DNA from: Selaginella moellendorffii
Lineage: Eukaryota; Streptophyta; Lycopodiopsida; Selaginellales; Selaginellaceae
Assembly (NCBI RefSeq): GCF_000143415.4
Contig: NW_003314427.1
Coordinates: 62,001-126,000, forward strand
Direction: 5' to 3'
Length of the DNA: 64,000 nucleotides
Positions 50,401 through 60,508 of this stretch are shown piece after piece. The translations under genes were made by a program, and so were the position numbers. Positions within the stretch are counted from its first letter, which is position 1, and each line of letters starts with the position of its first letter. The notes under the pieces are model-generated. The model saw nothing but the letters and a program-made list of their open reading frames with translations, made no database searches and was not told the origin of the DNA.

Positions 50401-51499
50401 CACACACAAGGAGAGTGGATGACAACCATGCCTGAGCATCTCAACATGGATTGGGTTGAAAGCGTGCAGGTTTGCTTCGAGAAAAGAAAACTAGCAGCTT
50501 AAAAGCTTCTTCTTTTCCGTGTTGCAGCTAGTGTTTGAATATTTTTGCGAAAGAACACCACGCTCGTTTGTAGAGACGCGTGAGACATCATTGGTGTGGA
50601 ACTATAAGTACGCAGGTACAGTGTTTTCAAGCATTCTCAATCTCGATTGGTAGCCTCACAAAAAACTTTTTCTCTTTCTTCTCTTCTTTTCCTTTCCAGA
50701 TGTGGAGTTTGGCAGAGTACAGGCCAGAGACATGCTTCAGCACTTGTGGACAGGACCAATCTCCAACGCAGCCGTAGACGTTGTTCAAGGTGGAAAGTCA
50801 GTGGAAGTCCGTCCTGTTGGCGTTTCGAAGGTCCTTGTAGCTTTTCTTTGTTGTTTTTTTTATTTCCTCGCAAACATCGAGCTGACAAAGCTCTCTGTGT
50901 GTTCCATAGGGGTCCGCGATCGATCGCATCCTCGGTGAGATCGTCCACAGCAAGCACATGCTTTCGCCAATCGACCATGTCATGTGCATCGGACACTTTT
51001 TAAGCAAAGTAAGCTCTTCGTTTCTTCAAGCTCGAGAAAAATAGTTCCTTGTTGGAATGCACAGGACGAAGACATCTACACCTTTTTCGAGCCAGAGCTC
51101 CCGTTCCTGGATGCGGCAATCTTCAGCGGCAAGCTTCAGGACAAGCGAGTGAGCAAATCCTCGAGCAAGCACGGCAGCTCACGCCATGCCAAGTCCCACC
51201 CGGCCACCATGTCGCCGGACAGGAAGAGGAGTGAGGAGGAGCAGCTGATCGAGGAGGCCGGGAGATGGGAGGGGTCGTCGGTGCTGGATCTCAAGGGCGA
51301 GAACTACTTCTCCTGCGCGGTGGGGGCGTCCAAGCGCTCGCTCGCTCGCTACTGCCTCAACTCCTCGGACGAAGTGGTCACCTTTCTCAGCTCGCTCGCC
51401 GCCGCCACCGAGACGTTCCCCAAGAAGGAATCGTTCAAGAAGAGCGGCTGGCACAGCCCAACGCCACGGTCACCCAGGGTGGTCACTGTGAGTAACTAA
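47439..51499 (+). CDS. TPS1: Class I trehalose-6-phosphate synthase
   Basis: Seventeen exons: 47439-47904, 47995-48092, 48303-48691, 48755-48869, 48922-49023, 49077-49227, 49284-49372, 49426-49474, 49556-49656, 49705-49892, 49947-50064, 50118-50297, 50347-50469, 50528-50615, 50700-50830, 50910-51008, 51065-51499; 2922 bp, 973 aa. Makes trehalose 6-phosphate from UDP-glucose and glucose 6-phosphate, a sugar signal in the cytosol. N-terminal extension with [14 protein letters not shown] (about 47-60), as in plant class I TPS; GT20 catalytic domain about 115-580 ([58 protein letters not shown]); then a phosphatase-like domain in which the catalytic DxD is replaced (LGFNSTLTA), so it should not be a phosphatase. 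Ends with [14 protein letters not shown]. Intron 10 (49893-49946) has a GC donor. Complete and intact. Confidence 0.96.
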
Positions 51500-51569
51500 G
51501 AACACACCTTGGTATATTCAATTATTGTATAAATCTCTTGGTTCTACCTTCGAGGATACCACGATTTGA

Positions 51570-51788
51570 TCAAGCGCTACTACTGACCTTGGAGCGTGAT
51601 GAGAGTCGAGCTCTGGAATCCACCCATTGGAACGCCACTTCGCTGTTTCTATGCCATAGAAGGAAGATGATGATCGCTAGCACCATTGTCAGCAAGAATA
51701 GGAAGAATGTCCTCGCCTCGAATCCACAGATGTCTAGCTCTTGAGGTACTTCTTCTTCTTCTTCGCCTGGTAGCATTGCATCCTCCAT
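51570..51788 (-). CDS. Small single-pass membrane protein, unknown family
   Basis: 72 codons from ATG at 51788, single exon. The N-terminus is acidic (LPGEEEEEVPQELD), then a strongly hydrophobic segment (FFLFLLTMVLAIIIFLLW, about residues 29-46), then a basic Ser-rich tail (RARLSSRSKVSSSA). This acidic-TM-basic layout is not what chance DNA gives, and the frame is free of stops. It lies tail to tail with TPS1 (its stop is 71 bp past the TPS1 stop) and head to head with the DNAAF5-like gene (161 bp). Family not recognised. It could still be a chance frame in the TPS1 3' UTR. Confidence 0.45.
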   Translation of the reverse strand: MEDAMLPGEEEEEVPQELDICGFEARTFFLFLLTMVLAIIIFLLWHRNSEVAFQWVDSRARLSSRSKVSSSA

Positions 51789-51859
51789 AGCCGGAGCAAG
51801 AACACGGCCACCACAATGCACAGGTGGAGTCCGCGGGCTTTCGACACGTCGAAGGATCT

Positions 51860-51868
51860 AAACCCTAG
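51860..51868 (+). promoter_or_regulatory. Telo-box AAACCCTAG
   Basis: Lies in the short region between the small membrane protein and the DNAAF5-like start; TTAGGGCTC follows twice at about 51914-51942. Telo-boxes are common near transcription starts of plant growth-related genes. Confidence 0.4.
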
Positions 51869-51949
51869 TTTTTAAATCGCCGGATATTCGTTGGGTGGGA
51901 ACAATTTGAAACTTAGGGCTCTTGGCTTTAAACTTTAGGGCTCTTTGTC

Positions 51950-54768
51950 ATGGCGGACAGCGCCATCGCTAGGGATGTCAATTGTCTGCTCGATCCCAGC
52001 GTGTCCGTTCGCAAGGCAGCGCTCTTGCGCCTGGAGCACGGAGTCCGGGCGCGAGGCGAGGAGGAAATTCAGGAGCTAGGTAGTGATGCCGTCATCAAGG
52101 CTATCTTGCGGAGGTTTGCTGATCCATCGGAGAAATGCCGCTGTCTAGCTGTGTCGATCCTTCTCAGGTAAGCACTTTAGCAACGCTAGCAGTATCGACT
52201 GTTCGTTTTCTTTCTTTTCAGCCTTCTCGAAATTATTCCAGGATGTGTGGTGAGTTTGCTGCCTTACATTCTTCCGGTCGTGTCGGAGCGCTTGCCATTG
52301 AGATCTCTTCCCGACGAAGTAGAGTTTGGAACGAAGGTAGGCCAAGGTACCATTGAGAAACAAACTTCGAAAGGTAAAAGAGAGAACGTCTTTCTCAATT
52401 AGAAAACTTGGGTGATATTCTTTGGTTGTGACTTCTAGGATGGACAAGAAGAAGCTTTACTAGAGCCATCAGAGGAAGTCCGGCTTCTCCTCGTTCGGCT
52501 CTTAACCTCCTTACTCAACCATGCTCCTCGACTCATCCATCCCTTCGCGTCCGAGGTTGCGTCTATCATCATGGTCACCGCAACTGATTCATACCCGGAA
52601 GTTCTCATGGTACAAGCACACGCTCTTTCTTTATTTCTTGCTAACATGCCTTTGGCAGGAAACCATGACTTTGCTAGAACGTTTCACAGATACCATGGAT
52701 CAAAAGATCAAGCCAATTGCCAAGCAGCTGGTGTCCGTGATCTTACGCTTGCTTGTACACAATCGCTACAAAGTGCGTGTCGCTGCGCTCCGCGCTGTTC
52801 ACCGGTAACCAACAATTTGCAACTGATTTCAATGCACCTTACATATACTTGATGTAGGCTTGTTCTTTGCGGTGCTCACGAGAGCATTTACGACCTCACG
52901 GCTTACCAAGATCCCAATCTGGTTCCAATAAAAGCATTCTATCATCCCTATACGAAGGCAAGCTGACACCATATTCAAGCTAACGGGGTGTAAGTATTGT
53001 TTTGTTCCATAGACACAATATCTAGCGTTACTGGCAACGGATAAATCGGTAGCTGTCCGGAAAGAACTTCTTTGGGTTATTGCGAGCTGGTTGATGAAAC
53101 TTGACGAAAGAAAGCAGCACGAGGTCCGTCTTGTACCGTAAGAGTCTTATATTCACGACAACATTCTTTCATCCTGAACGTATTCTTCTTTGAACAGGTA
53201 CGTCATTAGTGGCTTCAATGACTCAGACAAGGAGGTTCAAGCACTCGCTTTTCAACTAATGGAAGAAATTGGTCGACAGTAAGTAAGACCCCGGATTTAT
53301 TCTGTTTCTCGGAGTGACAGGTAATTATGCGTTTCAGGTACGAGAGTGAAAACGAGAATGAGGTCAGGGACATGAAGCAGTACTTTCAAGAATCCACTGA
53401 AAACATTTTGATTGGAAGCGAAGCTTTGCCGCCTGTTTTCAAGCGTAAGTCGTGTTCTTCAGTATTGCTCTTTAGAGTTACCATGTATTTTCTTCAGACC
53501 GTCCTTGTTTGGGAGCCAGGATACTTGTGAGAAACTGTTTTAGCGTTCTTCTCTATGCAATAGATGCTGATCTCCACGCCTGGACCAGTGGAACGAAAGA
53601 ACTATCATCGAGGTTCCTGTACACTGTACTGATTTTTGTCGAAGAAAACGCCACTATGCATCTTGAACCACTCTGCAATCTTTTCATTAAGGCTTGTGGT
53701 GACTTGGTGGTGCAAAAGGCGGTATGTCATCGTGAGTTAAATTGTTTCATTTACTTCCATTTCTGTTCCACTATTTCAGATCTTGGAGTGCGCAAAAGTG
53801 GTTGGATTCTTTGTTGATCCATCCGCTTATCTGCCTATTATACTGCCACATCTAAGTGGTGAGCTTTCTGGACAGTCAACAATACAGAACGCAGGGCGGA
53901 CGCTAAAGATTTTATCTAGTTTTCTGGCCGGGACCCCATCTTCTCTCCTTGCCAAGCACCCTCCTGACATCTGTTCGTCATTGACAGAGCAAGATCTTCT
54001 CACAAGCATCGACAGGTAAGCATTTTGTTTTCTGCCATGGAACTGAGCTGATGTCTAGTGACGTGAATTCGGGGATCGTTCTGTCATGCAAAGCTATGGT
54101 GGCTGCCTCTTGTGAAGATGAATTAGCCTTGCTGTGGATAATTCTACATGCAATTTCGGCTGCCGAATTCAGTAGAAAGCCTTCTGAAATGGTGACTGAA
54201 AGTGGCTATTCCCTCAACTTTTCGAGTAACCGGTGGTTTTCACAGGCGGAATCCGTTCTCAGGGATCTAGCAAGAGCAAGCAGACGTGAATCCTCGGATA
54301 AACTACTGGCGGATCATGCGGATTCTATTCTAAGCATGTTACCAGACCCAGAGTTCTGGATCATGCGTTCCCTCCAACCATTTATCTTTCGCAGGTTGCT
54401 GATAGCCGGGGCAGCGTGCGGGAATGAAATCTTGAACGGGTGAGCTTGCTGAAAGAACTTCGTTTGCCTCTCTCTCTCTCTTTTCATTCACTCTTTCTCT
54501 CTTCTCTTCAGGTTGTTACTTCCAATTCTATCGGGTGGAACGGGCTGCATAGCTGAAAGCGTTCGTGAGACGTAAGCAAAGGAGTGTCCGTCTAGTAGTT
54601 CTCACAAACCTCTTTCGCAGGATACTATCAACTTTGGGACATTTGGAACACGACATCAATCTGAAGCTACTGGTAGACGCAAAGACCAAGCTTTCACAAA
54701 CCGAAGTAATGGTCTAAACTTCTTTAACAATATTTTATGTAACACAAATTTCTTTCCAGGACTTATGA
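51950..54768 (+). CDS. DNAAF5: DNAAF5/HEATR2-like axonemal dynein assembly factor
   Basis: About 15 exons: 51950-52167, 52222-52336, 52439-52609, 52659-52804, 52858-52957, 53013-53137, 53198-53278, 53338-53444, 53498-53721, 53780-54015, 54059-54191, 54246-54439, 54512-54571, 54621-54705, 54760-54768; about 667 aa, shorter than animal HEATR2 (about 855). HEAT-type helix pairs run the whole length. Family-specific stretches: YESENENEVRD (about 319-329, cf. QKENEEDLKD), HRPCLGARILVRNCF, EENATMHLEPL and ECAKVVGFFVDP, each with a clear counterpart in animal HEATR2. The protein helps preassemble dynein arms in the cytoplasm for motile cilia, fitting flagellate sperm. Intron 5 (52958-53012) has a GC donor. 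The 54-bp segment 54192-54245 could be intron or in-frame exon, and the last splice is optional (a stop at 54714-54716 would otherwise end the protein). Confidence 0.82.
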
Positions 54769-54787
54769 GTTAAATAACGAACTCTTG

Positions 54788-54885
54788 GGAGCGTCCAGTT
54801 CGTGTAGAAGATACTCTTGGCAACGATCAAATGGAATGTTCCAAAGGATGCATTGGCAGGAATGTCCAGTGAAATTCTCATTTAG
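54788..54885 (+). pseudogene. Neutral ceramidase 3'-end fragment B
   Basis: Nearly identical to the end of the ceramidase last exon (minus 41908-41735): GGGAGCGTCCAGTTCGTGT, ATCAAATGGAA, GTTCCAAAGGATGCATTGGC, then after a deletion of roughly 70 bp TCCAGTGAAATTCTCATTTAG. Frame is lost. It begins only 20 bp past the DNAAF5-like stop. Confidence 0.8.
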
Positions 54886-54979
54886 CTAGTTTTCTTCCTT
54901 TAACTAGTAAATGTGAAAAGGAGATTAGCTTAATGGCTGGATGGTGTTTGGAATTGTGATTAACGGTTGTGTGTTTGTG

Positions 54980-55953
54980 GGAATCAACTATAGTATATTA
55001 TGCAATTTAGAACTTTTATTTCTATTTCTCTTGAGATATTTGATTGTCTAAAACAGGAAAGGGAGTGATTATCAAAGATTTATACCATTTTAAAAATTAC
55101 TCAATTTAAAACAGGAAAAGGAGGTGATCATCAAAGATTTACACCATCTTAAAACTTACCCAATCTGAGACTTATTACAACTGGTTTGTGTCTTGTTTGG
55201 GAGTGTTAAAAAACTCAAAGCTTACTTGAAATAATTGTATCTCTTTTACCCATGCTGTGGTAAGAAAGTAAAGTTTGATTATTTCAACAATCATCATGTC
55301 AGCCAATCTCGTTAGAAGTGTTATGGTGGCAAACATCACAAGTTCAGATATGGTGGCACCATGAGGCCCAAAAAGGATTGCAATGTCAACATGGAATGCC
55401 CCAAAAAGAAAACCAAGAAGCAGTAGCAGCAAAGGCCAAGCAAGCTTGGTGGTGGTGAGAAAGGCATAGTGTTGGTGAGTCAAAGCCCTAAAAGTGACCA
55501 GTTGTTTCCAGTACAGTGAGCTCCAGAGCTTGATGGAGTCTCTCATGGAAGATATGAAAGATGGGCATGTGTCGAAGCACACATGTGGCATAGGTGGGGA
55601 GGAAGTACACATGGATTTCAATGAGGAGGATGAGTATTTCAAGGAATTTGTCAAAGATTTTAAGGTTGATGAGGGGGATGATAGTGATCTCTTGTTGAGT
55701 CTCTATGGAGTGGAAGAAAGCAACGATCCACAACAGGCCTAGAATCTTGTACCTGACCTGGACAGTTTCACCATGGTGCTAGAGGAGCAAATTGAACTAG
55801 CTTTGCTTTGGAATTGGAAGAGGAAATCAAACAAGAAACAGATGCAATGAGGGAGCAAGCTATGCTGGTTTGGAGGGATGAGGTGAGGAAAATCAAGTGT
55901 AAATAGAGATGTTGATTTTCACCTGGAAGTTTTTGTCTACTAAAAATATGCAC
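54980..55953 (+). repeat. Retroelement leader and gag fragment, copy B
   Basis: Continues the ceramidase fragment collinearly with the 41700-40870 locus: TTTATTTCTATTTCTCTTGAG (about 55017-55037) matches the region below the ceramidase stop, then CATGGAATGCCCCAAAAAG, then an 82-codon acidic frame (55494-55742, starting MTSCFQYSE), then LALELEEEIKQET-like gag (about 55790-55850). Part of the same family as 39740-41690 and 14836-15129. Confidence 0.65.
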
Positions 55954-58900
55954 ATGATTTAATCTAAAAGGCTTCTTAAGTATAATTGATTGAAAAATAT
56001 TCTAATACTACTTTTAAGGAAATTACCTAAGAGAAAATATATATATATTTTAAGTAAAGAAAGATCTATAGGTTGGTTATGTTTTTCATCTCCACTTTAT
56101 TTTGTAAATTCAAAAAAATTGGGAATGAAGGGAGATAATTTTTTCAAAGTGCATATCTTATAGTATGAAATTATAAAAGAAAATTGCCATCTTCCTTGGA
56201 TATCAAGGCTAGCTCTGAACATGCTAAACTCCATGAGATGCTGCAAGCTAGATTACATTTCGCTCAATTAGTTCACGTGTTTCTATCAATCTCATCCAGC
56301 ATAGTCAGTGTGTTGTGCTGCAAGTCTTCATCACTCAGAACAACATGGGCAAAGTCATTGAGCTTACATTGAATCTCTTCAAAGTGAGAGTTTGTTCCTG
56401 TAGGAGATTAAATGTGAAGTTAATCCTTATGTATGTTGAGTGGCATTAGTAATAGCATTGCTTACCTTTGATTTGAAGCCCTCGCCAGCTTCTCCTGGAC
56501 AAAGTTGGCCACCTCTATGCTCGTCCTCTTGCCAGACGAGACCATACAAGTGCACGAATTGCACGAGGAGGGACAAGTACCAGATGCTGGCTGGGAACGA
56601 TGAGATCGTCAAGGATGAGCGATTGACCCACAAGAAGATCCATGCAAAGGTGGCGGAGAGGAGATTTCTAGAACTTTTTCAATGCTGGCAAGGTGGCAAG
56701 ATCTAGAGTGGTCCAAAGCTGCAAGCATAAAGTATTAATCTTCGAAGTGTATAATTGCAGCAAAATTGTGAGTAATCTGGAAGAGAAAAAAATAGTAAAG
56801 GAGGTAAAAGCATTAAATATGGAAAAACCTCTTCATTTTTATGCTGCTCCAATGAGAAGCATATCTTCCATCTTATCCCTCATGGGCACCTCATCCTCAT
56901 GAAATCCTCATCCCCTCATTGGAGAAATAATTGTCATCCTCCACATATTGATTCTTCATTGCTGTGCTATGGATTCATGGCCACCTTGAGCTTCTTGAGG
57001 TGCTAACTCTTCTCGGGACAATAGCCATAGCTCGCTCCCATAGCATAAATGCAAATTTTCTTAAAGATTGCAAAAGCTTCATGATGAAACACAACAAGCA
57101 GAAAAAGCAAGTAACAAAAACCATACAAAAACTCACAAAAGAGATAAACTAAAAACTTTTTGTGCAATAAGTAAAACCTTACTTATTGCAGTAAGGTAAT
57201 TCTATTGTCGAACATGAAGGCAAATCAAAGAGTACGTGTTCTTGTTCATGCAAATAGAGTGAGTTCCAAACTTGAAAGAAAAGAGACTTATGAAATAGTC
57301 AAGATGCAAATTTTGAGAGTTTGGTTGTATATCAAATGAAAGCATGGAGTTTTATTGCTGTTTTTACCAAATCTTTCAATAGCTTTCAGAACTTTGTTAC
57401 CAAGACACAACACAAGTATTGGTACTACTACAATTTGAGCAGCTCATAACACTGACAATTCACAATCCGAGCTTTTCAATGCATTGATCCCTGCATTAGA
57501 TTGAGAAGATATAGATATAGATGAATCTTGGTCGTTTATTGTATGTGTCATGGATTTGGTTATCAAATTAAAAGCATCTTCTATATTTTCACTGGATATT
57601 CTAAAAATGCAATACAGAAATGCACAGGTGGAATATTTACCCTGATGCCAGTATCACTTTTAATTGAATAAGTATGATGATATTATAGGATATTCCTTTC
57701 TATTTAAATTTAACTTAATTAAAATAAAATATTTCTAGTTATACTTTATATTTATTAAAGTATATATGTCTTTATTAGGAAATTATTATTAAAAATAAAT
57801 AAATCTATTAAATAATATTTTACATATTCTTGCAAGCATTTCTAACATAGTATATTTATATAGTTTAAAAGAATAATTGTATCTTTGAATTTATGATTTT
57901 ATTTAACTATGATTTTTTGGTTTGTTATTCATTTGTAAAAGTGGTGATTCTAGCAAGGTTTATTTTTGCATATCTAGCCCACAATCATATAACAAACCCA
58001 CTCATATGGTTTTTTAGATTTTGTATAGTTTTCTATGTGTTAGAGTGTTTTCTTTATATAATGTGTGGAGATATATATGGCTTTTTTTACTCTAGCACCA
58101 ATAAATTCTTTCATATAATATTTTACATAATTTTTTATAGCTCAGATAGAATATATTTTTCCATAACTTTAAATAAGTAGTAAAATGAATATAGAAATAC
58201 ATGTTTCAATAATGTGCTACACATTGCATGCAGCAACTTTTGGTTTTATTAATAGTAATGTTATTTATATTTATTAATATAATTGATCAAATGGAAGTTT
58301 ATAATTATATAAACATATTTATAATTTATAAACACAAAATTAATTAGATGGTAGAATAAACTAGAATATACTAGGAAGTGTTTAGGAAAGTTTATAAATT
58401 ATAAATACAAGATTAATCTAAATGAATAACAGCCGTTAAATGGTAGAATATCCTAAAATATTCAAACATATTCTAAATATATCCACTTTACAGGTTTGCT
58501 TAAGCAACCCAAAAATATAGAATCACTAGTTTAGTGCTATGTAGAAGCTTTAGAAGCTGCACTACTTTCTAGTATATAGCTCTTATCACGGTGCCTTTCC
58601 TTGGTTGTGTCTCTTATTGTGCATATCATGGCTCATGCTCATGAGTCTCTATGCTTCACAGTCATAGTGATGGTGCTACCTCATTGTGATAGCACTTCAC
58701 ACAGAGGGACTTTTAGTGACTATGAGTCCCTTAAACTACCCAACTAAGCTTCAGAACAGGCTCAAGTGTTTGATTCTCTTTGAGATTATAGGATGTAGTG
58801 AGTTCTAAGGCTCTTCTTTGTAAGCATTTTATTTTTGATTCAGTGGCCTTTCTTGCAGATCATATCCACTGCCTCCAACTCTATCAATCTTAAGGTAAGG

Positions 58901-59203
58901 AGTTCATCACAACCAACTCGAGCTTAAGGTACTGCTTTGCTTACTTGTTATAGTATCATTAGTACTACCATGAAATAATATAACATCCTAGTGAGAATAG
59001 GTTGTATCTTATACTTCATTCGGGCAAAACACCACCTCCTCACCGTGATCTAGCTAAGGATTGCAGTTTCAAATCAAAGCAGCCTTTTGTGTGATGGAAG
59101 ACAAAGTGTAAAACTTACCAAAGAAAAGATCAATTCTCAGAAGTTAACTAGGAAATTCTTTTCATCTGTTAAAGCAAAGTTTAGGTCATTATGTATATAG
59201 GTC
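55954..59203. other. AT-rich intergenic sequence, no recognised gene
   Basis: Only short frames. 56440-56706 (plus, 88 codons, Cys/Lys-rich, CTNCTRRDKYQM) and 56372-56184 (minus, LNDFAHVVLSDEDLQ) are the most protein-like but match nothing I know. 57700-58450 is strongly AT-rich. Confidence 0.5.
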
Positions 59204-60376
59204 ATGGCAAGGAAGCGAGAAAGGAGCGAGTGTCCTCCACACCCAGGTTTCATAAAGAATCTTTGCTTCCAGTGTGGCCAGCCAAAACCTGAGAGTGATG
59301 GTGGCGATGGCGAAGGTGATGCTACGCAGGGCTTGCTCTACCACAAGGACTTTGCGGAATTCCAGATCTCTCAGGGCAGTTTCGAGAGGCTCCGGGAAGA
59401 ACAAGCCCAGAGGGCGCTGGAGCATCGCAAGCTCATGCTGGTGCTCGACTTAGATCACACGCTCGTGAACTCGGCCAGCTTTGACGAAGTTTGCGCCGAG
59501 GAGAAGCCCTTCCTGGAGAGCATGTACGCGAGAGATCCACCCAAAGGGCGATCGAAGCTCCTCCACAAGCTCGACGATTTGCAGCTATGGACGAAGATCC
59601 GGCCGTTTGCGCTGGAGTTCCTGGCCCAAGCGAGCAAGCTCTTCGATCTCTACGTCTACACCATGGGAACGAGGATCTATGCCGAGGCAATGCTCAAGCT
59701 CTTGGATCCCACTGGAGTGCTTTTCAAGGGGCTGGTCTCCAGGAATGACAACGATCTCACGGATCATCGCGACAGGAAAGACTTGGACACTGTTCTTGGG
59801 CAGGAATCGAGCGTCTTGATCGTGGATGATTTGCCGGAAGCCTGGCCCGAGGAGCAGCACAAGAACTTGATCCAGATCGATCGCTACCACTTCTTCTCGT
59901 CGAGCTGCAAGAGCTTTGGCTTTGACGAGAGCTCCAGCCTGGCGAGGAGAGGGATTGACGAGAGCCACAGCGGCGGGAGCCTGGCGAGCCTCTTGCAAGG
60001 GCTCGAGACGATCCACCGCGATTTCTTCCAGTATGGCGAGTTTTCCTTCCTGGAAGACGTGCGAGACACCGTGAGCGAGCTGCGCAGCCATATCCTCGAG
60101 GGCTGCAAGCTCGCGTTTAGCAGCGTGGTGCCCATCGATTGCGAGGATTCGCTGTGGATCTTGTGCGAGGGTCTGGGCGCCGAGTGTGTGCTCGAAATTG
60201 ACGATTCCGTGACACACGTTGTGGCAATGGATCCGGAGAGCGCTAGGGCGCGTTGGGCAGTGGAAAATGGGAAGCATCTTGTCAATCCCTCCTGGATGCG
60301 AGCAGCGGCTTTTAGATTGGGCAGGCCCAGAGAGTCCGAGTTCCAAGTGCGCAAACTAGATCTCGAAAAACCCTAA
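59204..60376 (+). CDS. RNA polymerase II CTD phosphatase-like protein (CPL4/FCP1 type), intronless
   Basis: 390 aa in a single exon. FCP homology domain about residues 75-240 with the catalytic DLDHTLV (Asp82, Asp84, Thr86), then LWTKIRPFALEFL, YVYTMGTRIYAEAM, SRNDND and the second acidic motif VLIVDDLPEAW. A BRCT domain fills about 300-375 (LGAECVLEIDDSVTHVVA ... VNPSWM). An N-terminal CPPHPGFIKNLCFQCGQ patch could bind metal. The order FCPH-BRCT and the size match plant CPL4, which removes phosphate from the polymerase II CTD in the nucleus. Absence of introns is odd in this intron-rich setting. It is followed at 133 bp by the coiled-coil gene in the same direction. The frame is intact with strong motif conservation. 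Confidence 0.88.
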   Translation: MARKRERSECPPHPGFIKNLCFQCGQPKPESDGGDGEGDATQGLLYHKDFAEFQISQGSFERLREEQAQRALEHRKLMLVLDLDHTLVNSASFDEVCAEEKPFLESMYARDPPKGRSKLLHKLDDLQLWTKIRPFALEFLAQASKLFDLYVYTMGTRIYAEAMLKLLDPTGVLFKGLVSRNDNDLTDHRDRKDLDTVLGQESSVLIVDDLPEAWPEEQHKNLIQIDRYHFFSSSCKSFGFDESSSLARRGIDESHSGGSLASLLQGLETIHRDFFQYGEFSFLEDVRDTVSELRSHILEGCKLAFSSVVPIDCEDSLWILCEGLGAECVLEIDDSVTHVVAMDPESARARWAVENGKHLVNPSWMRAAAFRLGRPRESEFQVRKLDLEKP

Positions 60377-60489
60377 AACCAGAGTGAAGAGCCCTAATGA
60401 GGATGGGATTCGAACCTCTGACATTACCGCGGATCGTAGCCGTTGAATTTGAATTTCGCGGACGGCTGTGGATCGAGATGTGGAAGGGG

Positions 60490-60508
60490 AGGAAATTAGG
60501 GTTTCAAG
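60490..60508 (+). promoter_or_regulatory. Telo-box-like TTAGGGTTT before the coiled-coil gene
   Basis: GAAATTAGGGTTTCAAG directly precedes the ATG at 60509; AAACCCTAAAACC also overlaps the end of the upstream gene (about 60368-60380). Confidence 0.35.

Noticed and set aside
59193-59198. TATATA just before the CPL4-like ATG
   Set aside because: Only a few bases from the start codon, too close to act as a promoter for that start.
59585-60354. Minus-strand ORFs of 156 and 253 codons
   Set aside because: Antisense shadows of the intronless CPL4-like gene.
60401-60420. tRNA T-arm-like sequence (GGTTCGAATCCCATCC on the minus strand)
   Set aside because: No matching acceptor 5' half or D and anticodon arms within 90 bp; at most a fragment.
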